A stretch of DNA of 57,458 nucleotides from a virus. The DNA is taken from positions 1-57,458 of IMG/VR virus record IMGVR_UViG_3300025418_000002, one strand, 5' to 3'. The translations under genes and the position numbers were made by a program. Shown here one piece after another: positions 8,866 through 15,267 of the stretch. Under the pieces are notes generated by a model, which did not search any database, was not told where the DNA came from, and worked only from the letters and a program-made list of their open reading frames with translations. Position 1 is the first letter of the stretch. Every line of letters starts with the position of its first letter.

Positions 8866-9138
8866 CTATTCCTTAGCTGACTTCAACCAATATGCCTCAC
8901 CAGTTTCTTCGGACGCTTTTATGTAGGCTTTAATTCTAATTTCATTCAAATCCAACAAACTGGTGGCAACATCTTTTGTTGTAGAAAATGACGTTATGAA
9001 GCTTCCTAAGCAAACCGTTAAAATGTGGAAAACCTCTTCTGGCGAAGCGTCCATATCATTGAATACATCAAAGACTTTCTGTGAACCGCCATGAAGACGA
9101 GTCAGCTCCGTCTCATCAGTAATTACTTGTTCAGTCAT
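8866..9138 (-). CDS. Hypothetical 90-aa protein, paralogue of its neighbour
   Basis: Begins MTEQVITDETEL and overlaps the stop of the small terminase gene by 4 bp. The protein is helical with a hydrophobic centre (VFHILTVCLGSFITSF) and ends with the ETGEAYW signature shared with the adjacent gene. No known domain is recognised. Confidence 0.7.
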   Translation of the reverse strand: MTEQVITDETELTRLHGGSQKVFDVFNDMDASPEEVFHILTVCLGSFITSFSTTKDVATSLLDLNEIRIKAYIKASEETGEAYWLKSAKE

Positions 9139-9653
9139 GACGCCTTCCCCTTCGCGGCTAATATTAATTGCTTTAGTGCTTCTCTCTGATCTGGTTCCAA
9201 ATTACGCGGGTCAAACTCTTCCTTGTGCTGCACCTGGATGGGCGCGCCTTCTGGTCCGCTTATCTCAGTAGATTTGCGCTCTGTGTAATCTTCCCTGAAA
9301 CGTGATGCCGCAGACCTATACCAAAGGTTTGCGTTGAAGTCCCTGTTTTTCATGTTATCACGCGCTTCGCGCTCGAACCAAGCTTGCTCATGCGTCTTAG
9401 CCGCGCGTAAAGCGGTGGAAAAATCTTTGTGAGCGGCGGCCCAATCATACAGAGAAGCCTTGTCAACATCCAACTCAGCAGCGAGCTCTGCGTGACTGAA
9501 TCCCAACTTTCCCAATTCAATAATAATGTCGCAAAACTCTGGCTCATAGCTAGAAGGGCGCCCAACTGGACGCTTCCCGGCTTTGATTGGTTTAGACTTA
9601 GCTGCGGCTATTCTTTCCCGCAGTTCTGTTAGTTTGTCTTTTTCTTCACTCAT
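9135..9653 (-). CDS. terS: Small terminase subunit
   Basis: A 172-aa protein of the helix-turn-helix small-terminase type, which recognises packaging sites and regulates the large subunit. After a Lys-rich N-terminus comes GRPSSYEPEF, then the HTH LGFSHAELAAELDVDKASLY (~residues 50-70), followed by WAAAHKDFSTALRAAKTHEQ and a C-terminal helix likely used in oligomerisation. It is the first gene of the packaging block, with large terminase about 1.2 kb downstream. Confidence 0.85.
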   Translation of the reverse strand: MSEEKDKLTELRERIAAAKSKPIKAGKRPVGRPSSYEPEFCDIIIELGKLGFSHAELAAELDVDKASLYDWAAAHKDFSTALRAAKTHEQAWFEREARDNMKNRDFNANLWYRSAASRFREDYTERKSTEISGPEGAPIQVQHKEEFDPRNLEPDQREALKQLILAAKGKAS

Positions 9654-9654
9654 A

Positions 9655-9798
9655 TCAGTTACAATTCTCTGGCTGAATTAGTGAACACTCAACGACGTAT
9701 TTCATTGGCGCGCATCCTGTTAGGGTTACTGCTGCTCCAAATAACATAAGCACGAAAGCCACAGAATACAAAAGAGCTACGACAGTTTCTCTAACCAT
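9655..9798 (-). CDS. Small lipoprotein (47 aa)
   Basis: Starting at the ATG at 9796-9798, the product has one hydrophobic segment (VALLYSVAFVLMLFGAAV) ending in a lipobox-like LTGC, then 22 residues after the cysteine. It is therefore a probable small lipoprotein anchored in the membrane. The ribosome site is weak; an upstream ATG at 9855 would add 19 residues. Exclusion or lysis roles are conceivable, but nothing in the sequence decides. Confidence 0.55.
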   Translation of the reverse strand: MVRETVVALLYSVAFVLMLFGAAVTLTGCAPMKYVVECSLIQPENCN

Positions 9799-9855
9799 TG
9801 CCGCACCAAGGAAAGAATTGAGGTGCAGTATATCACACCCCAATCCTGTAGTCAT

Positions 9856-10161
9856 TTACGCAAATTCTGATTCTATTTCTTTTGTTGGGTGTGTCGCTCT
9901 ATGAACTGCTGCTTTCCCCAAGGGGGTGTCCGCCAGCATCCCCAGAGCATCCATATAAGTTGCCAAAATAGCTTGTTCCTCGGCACGTTTATTTGCATCC
10001 TGTTTTCTAAGGGCTATCACTTTCTTGATGATTTTAGGGTCAAAGCCTGTTGATTTTGCTTCCGAATATATTTCTTTAATGTCTTCGGCAATGGCGGCTT
10101 TTTCTTCTTCAAGCTTTTCTATTCTCTCGACAAAGGCTTTCAATTGATTGTTCGCAGTCAT
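9856..10161 (-). CDS. gapR: GapR-like nucleoid protein (DUF2312)
   Basis: A 101-aa protein matching GapR/DUF2312: [17 protein letters not shown] (residues 5-21), then [20 protein letters not shown] and KVIALRKQD, then [16 protein letters not shown]. GapR is an alphaproteobacterial DNA-binding protein studied in Caulobacter, where it encircles overtwisted AT-rich DNA and supports topoisomerases and replication. The phage copy has all helical segments plus a short C-terminal extension (after ~residue 77). It may aid phage replication on supercoiled templates or interfere with host GapR. It is the most upstream recognisable gene of this minus-strand operon apart from the small cysteine protein whose 3' end overlaps it by 53 bp. 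Confidence 0.88.
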   Translation of the reverse strand: MTANNQLKAFVERIEKLEEEKAAIAEDIKEIYSEAKSTGFDPKIIKKVIALRKQDANKRAEEQAILATYMDALGMLADTPLGKAAVHRATHPTKEIESEFA

Positions 10162-10345
10162 TTAATTCTTCCTCTATAAGAGAAGCCAGATAGTCGGCTT
10201 TTTTCCGGCAGTAGCTACAGATTTTCTGGCATTGTGTTCCAGGTGGCTTTTTCACCACACGACCATATCCATATCCATCTCGAACTATGCCTGCACCATA
10301 GGCGCACAAACCAACCTCAATAGTGTCCCTTAAATTTTTTTTCAT
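10109..10345 (-). CDS. Small cysteine-containing protein (78 aa)
   Basis: Starts at the ATG at 10343-10345 ([12 protein letters not shown]...) and ends inside gapR in another frame (53-bp overlap). The segment [11 protein letters not shown] could bind a metal ion but lacks a second clear CxxC pair. Function unknown. It diverges from the plus-strand early operon, so both probably share the control region at 10346-10438. Confidence 0.55.
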   Translation of the reverse strand: MKKNLRDTIEVGLCAYGAGIVRDGYGYGRVVKKPPGTQCQKICSYCRKKADYLASLIEEELNDCEQSIESLCRENRKA

Positions 10346-10373
10346 GTCAAACCCACTTTTTTCACTTTTCTGA

Positions 10374-10402
10374 TTGACAGTAAGAAGAAACTTCCCTATA
10401 AC
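10374..10402 (+). promoter_or_regulatory. Early sigma70-type promoter with palindrome in the spacer
   Basis: TTGACA at 10374-10379 and TATAAC at 10397-10402 are separated by exactly 17 bp, near-consensus for a housekeeping sigma factor. The spacer holds the palindrome GAAG-AAA-CTTC (10384-10394), a likely operator. The first gene starts 37 bases downstream at 10439. Confidence 0.8.
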
Positions 10403-10438
10403 AGTTTCATTGATTGAGATTGAAACGGAGATACGGAA

Positions 10439-10639
10439 ATGAGCATTTGGAGACAAAATACTGACCTGATGTCCCGCTTGGCAGTAGCCCAAAACCATGA
10501 AGCAAACATCAACCAGGATATTACAACATTTGTGGCTTTCTTTAATACCCGCGAAGAGTTACTGCGTCACGTTGAGAGCTATGAACAAAGAGCTGCCAAC
10601 TATATAGCTCCTCAAAAACGCCGCCGCAAAGTAGCTTAA
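10439..10639 (+). CDS. Early small basic protein (66 aa)
   Basis: Encodes MSIWRQNTDLMSRL... of 66 aa ending in QKRRRKVA, a basic tail suggesting nucleic-acid contact. GGAG lies 9 bases before the ATG. It is the first gene after a strong promoter and is followed at once by a UUCG-loop hairpin, so it may be made abundantly and alone. No family recognised. Confidence 0.7.
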   Translation: MSIWRQNTDLMSRLAVAQNHEANINQDITTFVAFFNTREELLRHVESYEQRAANYIAPQKRRRKVA

Positions 10640-10643
10640 AGAT

Positions 10644-10659
10644 AGGGGCTTCGGCCCCT
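10644..10659 (+). terminator. UUCG tetraloop hairpin terminator
   Basis: AGGGGC-TTCG-GCCCCT makes a 6-bp GC-rich stem capped by the very stable UUCG loop, just after the stop of the first early gene. The following bases are pyrimidine-rich (TTCCCTTCTCT) rather than a pure T-run, so partial termination is likely. Confidence 0.7.
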
Positions 10660-10687
10660 TCCCTTCTCTAACTTTATGGATGTTGAC

Positions 10688-10963
10688 ATGTCATACCGAA
10701 CCAGAGAAACCACGGCTTATTTGTTTATGATGGACACTGACTGGGTTGTTACCATTGAATACGAGTTTATTAACTATGGCACCTCTGGCTCCTATTATTC
10801 GCCGGCAGAGGGTCCAGATTACGACATTTGCAGAATCTGGTTATCCCGTGACGAACGAGACAATGAAGGACCAAAGTGGGAAGCCACAGGTGAAATGTTC
10901 TACAATTTAGCAGGCAGGGACAATATTAATACTGCCGTGATTGATGACATTAACTCTTACTGA
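10688..10963 (+). CDS. Early hypothetical protein (91 aa)
   Basis: Starting at ATG 10688 (MSYRTRETTAYLFMM...), chosen because it follows the GGAT-n-TTGAC context seen before several genes here, whereas ATG 10676 lacks a ribosome site. Alternating aromatic and charged residues suggest a beta-rich fold (DWVVTIEYEFINYG). Unrecognised family. Confidence 0.65.
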   Translation: MSYRTRETTAYLFMMDTDWVVTIEYEFINYGTSGSYYSPAEGPDYDICRIWLSRDERDNEGPKWEATGEMFYNLAGRDNINTAVIDDINSY

Positions 10964-10973
10964 GGAGGCAGCC

Positions 10974-11129
10974 ATGAAAATCATTACTTACTTTGAAGAT
11001 TGGACAAACGAGTGGTTTGCTTACTACGACGACGACGAACCAGATGATGATGGAAGAATGGATAGATCCTGGGGAGATACAGCAGAAGAAGCAATCCAAA
11101 ACCTTCTAGAAGATTTTCCAAGAAAGTAA
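10974..11129 (+). CDS. Small acidic HicB-like protein (51 aa)
   Basis: ATG 10974 follows a strong GAGGAGG. The product begins MKIITYFEDWTNEWFAYYDD and ends in a helix, WGDTAEEAIQNLLEDF. The shape (strand, WxAYY-type strand, then 'TAEEAI' helix) resembles short HicB-like domains. The later gene at 11555 has the same layout, so they are probable paralogues. No HicA-type toxin lies next to it. Confidence 0.6.
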   Translation: MKIITYFEDWTNEWFAYYDDDEPDDDGRMDRSWGDTAEEAIQNLLEDFPRK

Positions 11130-11149
11130 GAAAAAACTTCTAGACACGC

Positions 11150-11177
11150 TTGACATGGGAAAAAACTTCTTTATAGT
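11150..11177 (+). promoter_or_regulatory. Second early sigma70-type promoter with repeated operator-like element
   Basis: TTGACA (11150-11155) and TATAGT (11172-11177) are 16 bp apart. A 12-base element GAAAAAACTTCT lies in the spacer (11159-11170) and is repeated upstream at 11130-11141. It resembles the GAAGAAACTTC palindrome in the promoter at 10374, pointing to one regulator for both. The next gene starts at 11226. Confidence 0.8.
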
Positions 11178-11225
11178 AACAAACATTGGAACACACCAAT
11201 AACCCTTATTGAGATGGAGACTGAC

Positions 11226-11513
11226 ATGACAAACAACATTGACACCCTTGCCGACCTCTACGCTGTAGCTAAAGCTGAGATGGATGCTTGCGCCAAGCGT
11301 GTTGAGGAGCTCCGCAAGGAAATCCTTAACACTGGCCACGAAAAGATTAACGGCGCCAACTTCGCTGTTGAGGTTGGTCTTTCTGAGAGAACAACCATTG
11401 ACACCAAACTGGTCCGTCAATTCCTAACAAACGAGGAATTGGCTTCGTGCAGCAAAACAGCTGTAGTCACCACTTTGCGGATCAAAGTCTCTGAGAAAGT
11501 TGCTGCTGCTTAA
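11226..11513 (+). CDS. Phage-conserved coiled-coil/beta protein (95 aa)
   Basis: Starts at ATG 11226, six bases after GGAG. The N-terminal half is a coiled coil (KAEMDACAKRVEELRKEI), the C-terminal half is beta-rich (FAVEVGLSERTTID, VVTTLRIKVSEK). This two-part layout recurs in small early proteins of many phages without a firm function. It has its own promoter and terminator, so it is a single-gene transcript unless read through. Confidence 0.7.
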   Translation: MTNNIDTLADLYAVAKAEMDACAKRVEELRKEILNTGHEKINGANFAVEVGLSERTTIDTKLVRQFLTNEELASCSKTAVVTTLRIKVSEKVAAA

Positions 11514-11518
11514 TAATA

Positions 11519-11540
11519 GGGAGCTAACGCTCCCTTTTTT
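11519..11540 (+). terminator. Rho-independent terminator
   Basis: GGGAGC-TAAC-GCTCCC (11519-11534) followed directly by six T: a textbook intrinsic terminator closing the 95-aa gene. Confidence 0.92.
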
Positions 11541-11554
11541 CTATGGAGATGGAT

Positions 11555-11776
11555 ATGAAGATTATAACAAACCACAAACCCCTAGATAATTACAAAGACA
11601 ATTCAATGGATTGGTATGTTTACGACGAAGAAGAAATAATAGCCAATCCAATTAATTTTACCATGGGCTATGGCGCTACTGAAAAAGATGCCGTTGCAAA
11701 CTTTATGCATAAAAAAATAAACAAGCTTCTAGACACTATTCCATACTTTAACAAATCAGAGGAACCACCAAAATGA
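11555..11776 (+). CDS. Small HicB-like protein (73 aa)
   Basis: ATG 11555 lies five bases after GGAG. The sequence MKIITNHKP...DWYVYDEEE...GYGATEKDAVANF matches the strand-strand-helix pattern of HicB-like domains and of the 51-aa product encoded at 10974. It overlaps the next gene by 4 bp (ATGA). Role unknown. Confidence 0.65.
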   Translation: MKIITNHKPLDNYKDNSMDWYVYDEEEIIANPINFTMGYGATEKDAVANFMHKKINKLLDTIPYFNKSEEPPK

Positions 11777-11895
11777 ACATGCTGATTAACACAGTATTTA
11801 TTGTGGTGTTTACCATTTTTGTTTGCTTGACCTTGGCTGTTGGAACAGTTGCTGGTCTTTGGGTTATTGGAAAGGTTTTATTATGGAATGCATGA
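11773..11895 (+). CDS. Small membrane protein (40 aa)
   Basis: A short gene translationally coupled to the previous one. The product, MNMLINTVFIVVFTIF..., is almost entirely one hydrophobic helix with a short LLWNA tail. It could modify the host envelope early in infection (for example superinfection exclusion). No family is recognised at this length. Confidence 0.6.
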   Translation: MNMLINTVFIVVFTIFVCLTLAVGTVAGLWVIGKVLLWNA

Positions 11896-12128
11896 AACGC
11901 TTTGTTTTAGGCAAGCTTGATCCTTGCTACGACGTAAACCCTGTGTTGTGGAGAATGTTCTGCGCAATCACTGACAGGCCACTACACACAGTCAGTTTTA
12001 ATTGGACGGAACAAGATGTGATTAACTTTATTATGAGAAGGGCAATGGGCTCCCATGACACAGGAAGAAATGAAAAACATTCTGATACGGACAGAAATAT
12101 CCAAACAGGACCTGGCAACAATTGCTGA
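11883..12128 (+). CDS. Hypothetical protein (81 aa)
   Basis: Starts at ATG 11883 (MECMKRFVLGKLD...), within the end of the membrane-protein gene. The first ~55 residues look like a real folded protein (NPVLWRMFCAITDRPLHTVS); the last ~24 are polar and read through the start of the HTH gene in another frame. Unrecognised. Confidence 0.5.
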   Translation: MECMKRFVLGKLDPCYDVNPVLWRMFCAITDRPLHTVSFNWTEQDVINFIMRRAMGSHDTGRNEKHSDTDRNIQTGPGNNC

Positions 12129-12282
12129 TGTTACAGTAAGGCAAGTAAACTCGTGGTTTTCTGGAGCCTATAATATCCCTCAGCCAATTGCTTTATTACT
12201 TTGGGGGATTGACCAGCAACAAATATCCAAAGAGTGGCTGGTTAATACTGTAGAATATGAAATCAATCAAAAAATAACATAA
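12055..12282 (+). CDS. Helix-turn-helix regulator (75 aa)
   Basis: A 75-aa protein with an XRE-like HTH: ISKQDLATIADVTVRQVNSW (~residues 15-34) followed by FSGAYNIPQPIALLLWGI. Such small proteins act as Cro/repressor-type regulators. It is the last gene of the plus-strand early block and could bind the repeated elements in the two early promoters. Its start lies in the preceding gene (74-bp overlap). Confidence 0.7.
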   Translation: MTQEEMKNILIRTEISKQDLATIADVTVRQVNSWFSGAYNIPQPIALLLWGIDQQQISKEWLVNTVEYEINQKIT

Positions 12283-12288
12283 AGAAAT

Positions 12289-12314
12289 GGGCCGGGTGAT
12301 GAATCCGGCCCTTT
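12289..12314 (+). terminator. Terminator hairpin of the plus-strand early block
   Basis: GGGCCGG (12289-12295) pairs with CCGGCCC (12305-12311) and TTT follows. It sits seven bases after the HTH gene stop. Confidence 0.75.
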
Positions 12315-12375
12315 GTCACGCTATGTGTGCTTTCTGTATTCTATGGCAACTCCTGAGTTTTTTTACGACAATAAA

Positions 12376-12402
12376 CACAGGGAGGTTGGCGTTATCCCTG
12401 TG
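12376..12402 (-). terminator. Hairpin terminator for the convergent minus-strand operon
   Basis: CACAGGGA (12376-12383) and TCCCTGTG (12395-12402) form a perfect 8-bp stem just beyond the stop of the minus-strand gene ending at 12415. Read on the minus strand, the stem is followed by a TTTATTG stretch, consistent with termination. Confidence 0.65.
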
Positions 12403-12414
12403 AATATCTTTCAA

Positions 12415-13092
12415 TCAAAACGGAATATCTTCACCCTTTTCCCAATCAAATCCTTCTGGCGGCCCATCTATAGGCGCAGAGCTATCAAAGATTCCTTCAC
12501 CATTTCCTACTGGTGTCTCTAATGGATCTGAGACTTTTAACTTGGTCTTTACTACTTTTGCTCCTGGGAATTCTTTTTTTGCTGTTACAATTTCAGGGAA
12601 AGCAGAAATCATATTGGCTATTTCTTCTAACGTATAAACATTTATTCTGCGTCCTTCAGCCAGGACCCTGTTGGCCATTTGTGGCTCCCTAACAATTGTA
12701 GCCACCGTGCCATCTTCAAGCGCCACTTCCCATATGGCTGGGTCCAGCACCTGTGCGCCTGAGCTGGTTGCCGCTTTGTCGAGCGCCTTCCATGCTTTGG
12801 CCATCCTGGCTGCTTCTCGTTTAACATCCTCTAATTCACCATGCCAACGGGCTTGTGAGGTCAAATATCTCTGCCTGTCGAACTTCTCCCGTAACGAAGC
12901 GTCAACCAGCAGCCTCAGCCTATCACGCCCCCACTTCAGTTCAAGCTCAACTTCTATGGCGTCTGACTCATCCAGGGCTGCCCTGCCAGCAATATAAGTT
13001 CCAGGCGTAACCATCCAAGGAACAGAGGTATAAGAGGACACAACAATCCCCTTATCCACGTTTGATTTCTTTATTTTAGGTTTGTAGGCCAT
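12415..13092 (-). CDS. Replication-region protein with SSB-like C-terminal tip (225 aa)
   Basis: A 225-aa protein of unknown fold. The middle is helical and charged (LKWGRDRLRLLVDASLREKF, AARMAKAWKALDKAA). It ends in FDWEKGEDIPF, closely resembling the acidic tip of bacterial SSB (DDDIPF in E. coli), which recruits SSB-binding repair and replication proteins. No OB-fold signature is obvious. It might be a diverged ssDNA-binding protein or a decoy carrying the SSB tip. The ATG at 13090-13092 follows GGAT. Confidence 0.55.
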   Translation of the reverse strand: MAYKPKIKKSNVDKGIVVSSYTSVPWMVTPGTYIAGRAALDESDAIEVELELKWGRDRLRLLVDASLREKFDRQRYLTSQARWHGELEDVKREAARMAKAWKALDKAATSSGAQVLDPAIWEVALEDGTVATIVREPQMANRVLAEGRRINVYTLEEIANMISAFPEIVTAKKEFPGAKVVKTKLKVSDPLETPVGNGEGIFDSSAPIDGPPEGFDWEKGEDIPF

Positions 13093-13141
13093 GTTTTATA
13101 TCCACATCAATTATATTTTTAATTCCATTGTTTCATACAGT

Positions 13142-13411
13142 CTATTTATCCCACGAGAACTTGGGCAGCGTTATATTGGCTTTATTCTTTTTTGCATAGG
13201 ATGTTTTTGTGCTGCTGGTAGCCCGCAACTGCATTTTTAATTTTGTTTTTTCGGCATATTCTGGGTCTTCTTTCATTCTTTTGGAATGGGCTCTAATTGC
13301 GAGAAAAACCTTTTTTTCAGAAAATGAAAGCTTACCCAAACCTAAATTAGGCGCACTGATGGAAATCATATTTGTTGACGCACCAGTTCTTCCAATCCCC
13401 TTTCTTGCCAT
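13142..13411 (-). CDS. Small basic protein (89 aa)
   Basis: Begins MARKGIGRTGASTNMI and is rich in Lys and Ser, with a helical centre (SEKKVFLAIRAHSKRMKED). GGAGA precedes the ATG. It is the first gene downstream (minus strand) of the palindrome-rich segment 13412-13791 and is followed by the SSB-tip protein. DNA or RNA binding is plausible from charge only. Confidence 0.6.
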   Translation of the reverse strand: MARKGIGRTGASTNMISISAPNLGLGKLSFSEKKVFLAIRAHSKRMKEDPEYAEKTKLKMQLRATSSTKTSYAKKNKANITLPKFSWDK

Positions 13412-13791
13412 ATCAATATCTCCACATTTGTTTACGGATCTATTTAAATTTGCTGCCTTTGTGCGACATACTTACCCAATTTTGTAGCCTTTAGGATACA
13501 TTTTCAATTGTTGTTGTTTAGCGTCATTTGCGGAGAATAGCCATTTTATCCTCCGCACAAACTACGGTCTGATTTATAGAATTTAGTTTCATAGCTCACT
13601 ACGTTTTTATGCCAAATGCCACCCCATATTTAGATCATTTGTCAGCTTCGTGGGTCATATTTGATACTTTTGTATTACCAAGACGGCATTTTGCCGTATG
13701 TCAAATATGACATAATCTTTCTTTATGTGGCATTTGTAATATTTCCCGCTCAGTAAAAATATTACATTTTCTTATGCTGAAATTGTTATCT
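13412..13791. promoter_or_regulatory. 380-bp non-coding segment with nested inverted repeats (candidate origin or control region)
   Basis: No convincing gene lies here, though adjacent genes overlap by single bases. It contains nested perfect inverted repeats: CAAATGCCAC 13613-13622 with GTGGCATTTG 13727-13736; GTCATATTTGA 13654-13664 with TCAAATATGAC 13701-13711; and inside them ACGGCA-TTT-TGCCGT 13683-13697. Also GTAATATTT 13736-13744 with AAATATTAC 13757-13765, and TGCGGAG 13529-13535 with CTCCGCA 13551-13557. A TTGACA lies on the minus strand at 13699-13704 with the small palindrome just downstream. On the minus strand a GGAGG precedes a six-codon frame (MAILRK) that reads through the last hairpin. 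Confidence 0.6.
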
Positions 13792-14046
13792 TTACCGTTC
13801 GGTAAAATTGTCTTCCTTCTCTCCCAATACTTTACGGGCTTGCCGTAGGTCGCCAATTGTCAATCTGCATGTAGGCGTTTCATCATCTTCCAACTCTGAG
13901 CCAGTGACATACTCGTCGTCTATTCTTTGCGCCTCATCAGCAAACGGCTTTAACGCTGCCTCTAGTTCAGCGATGCGGGTTAATAAGTTAGCTACTTCTT
14001 CTTCTAAGGCGTCAATTTGTTCGTCAGTTGCATAGTTTCCAGCCAT
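13792..14046 (-). CDS. Small coiled-coil protein (84 aa), tandem paralogue
   Basis: Starts at ATG 14044-14046 (MAGNYATDEQID...), overlapping the previous stop by one base (ATGA). A coiled coil carries RIAELEAALKPFADEA, and the C-terminus has LRQARKVLGEK. Both blocks recur in the upstream gene, showing tandem duplication. The IAELEAALxPFAD motif is common in small phage proteins of unknown function. Confidence 0.7.
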   Translation of the reverse strand: MAGNYATDEQIDALEEEVANLLTRIAELEAALKPFADEAQRIDDEYVTGSELEDDETPTCRLTIGDLRQARKVLGEKEDNFTER

Positions 14047-14354
14047 CACTTCTCTCCCAAAGCGCGGTCTTGCGCCTCCCAATCTGCTGCAGCGTTTCCT
14101 AATACCTTACGGGCTTGGCGCAACCACCCAACAGGAAGACCTGTCTGCAAGCTACTATTATGGTATGGAAAACACGGATTATCATATTCGTTTGCTTTAT
14201 CAGCGAATGGCTCTAACGCTGCCTCTAGTTCAGCGATGCGCATATTCAACATTGTAATTTCAGCTTCCAGATACCATTCTCTGGTTTGTGCATCCATCTT
14301 TTCCACTAGTTCTCTTTGTGCGTCAGTTACTGGTGGCCCATCAAATAATCCCAT
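14046..14354 (-). CDS. Small coiled-coil protein (102 aa), tandem paralogue
   Basis: Likely starts at MGLFDGPPVTDAQRE. It contains RIAELEAALEPFADKA and GWLRQARKVLG, nearly the same as its downstream neighbour, with divergent N-terminal and linker parts. DNA blocks are also alike (e.g. CTGCCTCTAGTTCAGCGATG in both), indicating recent duplication or gene conversion. Confidence 0.7.
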   Translation of the reverse strand: MGLFDGPPVTDAQRELVEKMDAQTREWYLEAEITMLNMRIAELEAALEPFADKANEYDNPCFPYHNSSLQTGLPVGWLRQARKVLGNAAADWEAQDRALGEK

Positions 14355-14787
14355 CAACTTTCTCCAACTCTGATCTTTCCTCAAGATGATGCAAAATACC
14401 TTCGCCCTCTAACATCAAATAGTCAGGTATCTCTGTCGTCATTGTCAGTTCATTGCGTTTTGCTTCCGGCGAACTGCCGTATTTAAACAACTTTTCCATC
14501 CAATATTCTAACAGCGCAATACGCCTAGACATTTGTTTACGCTTCCAGAGATAAGTGTCACACTCGAATTTCAGTTGATGTTCTAAATCCGCAATCCGCT
14601 CATTAGCCTTTTCTATGTCAGCCAAATATTCCAAAGCCAGTTCCTTTTGCTGCTCCCATAATTCATTCGCACACTTTAGTTCGCGCTGTAAAAGCTCAAT
14701 AGCGTCGGCGGCTTCATTGAGGAAATCTACATACATATTTTCGGCATGTTCCTGCAATCGCTCCACAAGGTCTGTATAGTCAGTCAT
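14341..14787 (-). CDS. Coiled-coil protein (148 aa)
   Basis: Begins MTDYTDLVERLQEHAENM and is helical over most of its length (IEKANERIADLEHQLKFE). The opening 'LVERL...A..A...I..L' is shared by many small phage accessory proteins. It overlaps both neighbours slightly. No defined activity. Confidence 0.7.
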   Translation of the reverse strand: MTDYTDLVERLQEHAENMYVDFLNEAADAIELLQRELKCANELWEQQKELALEYLADIEKANERIADLEHQLKFECDTYLWKRKQMSRRIALLEYWMEKLFKYGSSPEAKRNELTMTTEIPDYLMLEGEGILHHLEERSELEKVDGII

Positions 14788-14984
14788 TTCGCTACCTCAC
14801 CAATATTAAATTCTGGTTTTTCAAAATAATGTATGCAGTTTTCCTTGCCCAATGATTCATCCCAAAACCATTTAAAGTTTAGATAAGAATTACTATTAGA
14901 GGGCTTTGTTCCACTTTTTTCATGACGGCGGCATAGTGGCGCCATAGGGCAGTCAGGATTTGCGCATAAAGAAAAATCAATCAT
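14784..14984 (-). CDS. Small cysteine/histidine protein (66 aa)
   Basis: N-terminal CANPDCPMAPLCRRH carries three Cys and a His that could bind zinc; the rest is short and aromatic (LNFKWFWDESLG). ATGA-type overlaps on both sides place it in one operon. A function is not recognised. Confidence 0.65.
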   Translation of the reverse strand: MIDFSLCANPDCPMAPLCRRHEKSGTKPSNSNSYLNFKWFWDESLGKENCIHYFEKPEFNIGEVAK

Positions 14985-15163
14985 TTCTTTCCCTCCAACG
15001 CCTTAAATGTATTTAATTCCTCTTCCAATTCAGCAATTCTTTTATCCCGTCTATTTAAGTCATATAGGACCTTGACGCAGATGGATGCGTCACTTGCAAG
15101 GCCGTCTTCTTGAAGGCGTGATATTAAATCAACCAATGCAGGGTAAGTTGGCAGTTTTGTCAT
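14981..15163 (-). CDS. Small helical protein (60 aa)
   Basis: MTKLPTYPALVDLISRLQED... followed by a heptad segment RRDKRIAELEEELNTFKAL. Translationally coupled to the genes before and after by 4-bp overlaps. Unknown role. Confidence 0.6.
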   Translation of the reverse strand: MTKLPTYPALVDLISRLQEDGLASDASICVKVLYDLNRRDKRIAELEEELNTFKALEGKK

Positions 15164-15267
15164 TTCTTAGCCCTTACGGCATGTTTTAGTTTTTTTATTT
15201 TCTTTTTGAGGCGTTTAAGTTCCTCAAAAATCTGTAAAAGGGTAATTTCTTTTTCTTTTTCACTCAT
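15160..15267 (-). CDS. Very small lysine-rich protein (35 aa)
   Basis: Probable start MSEKEKEITLLQIF; the product is a Lys-rich amphipathic helix (FEELKRLKKKIKKLKH). A longer open frame extends to 15369 without ribosome site support. The 160 bases upstream (15268-15427) show no other gene or clear signal. Confidence 0.45.
   Translation of the reverse strand: MSEKEKEITLLQIFEELKRLKKKIKKLKHAVRAKK

Noticed and set aside
10458-11129. Toxin-antitoxin pair based on the HicB-like proteins
   Set aside because: No HicA-like basic partner with the dsRNA-binding fold lies adjacent, and the HicB similarity is only to the short strand-helix layout.
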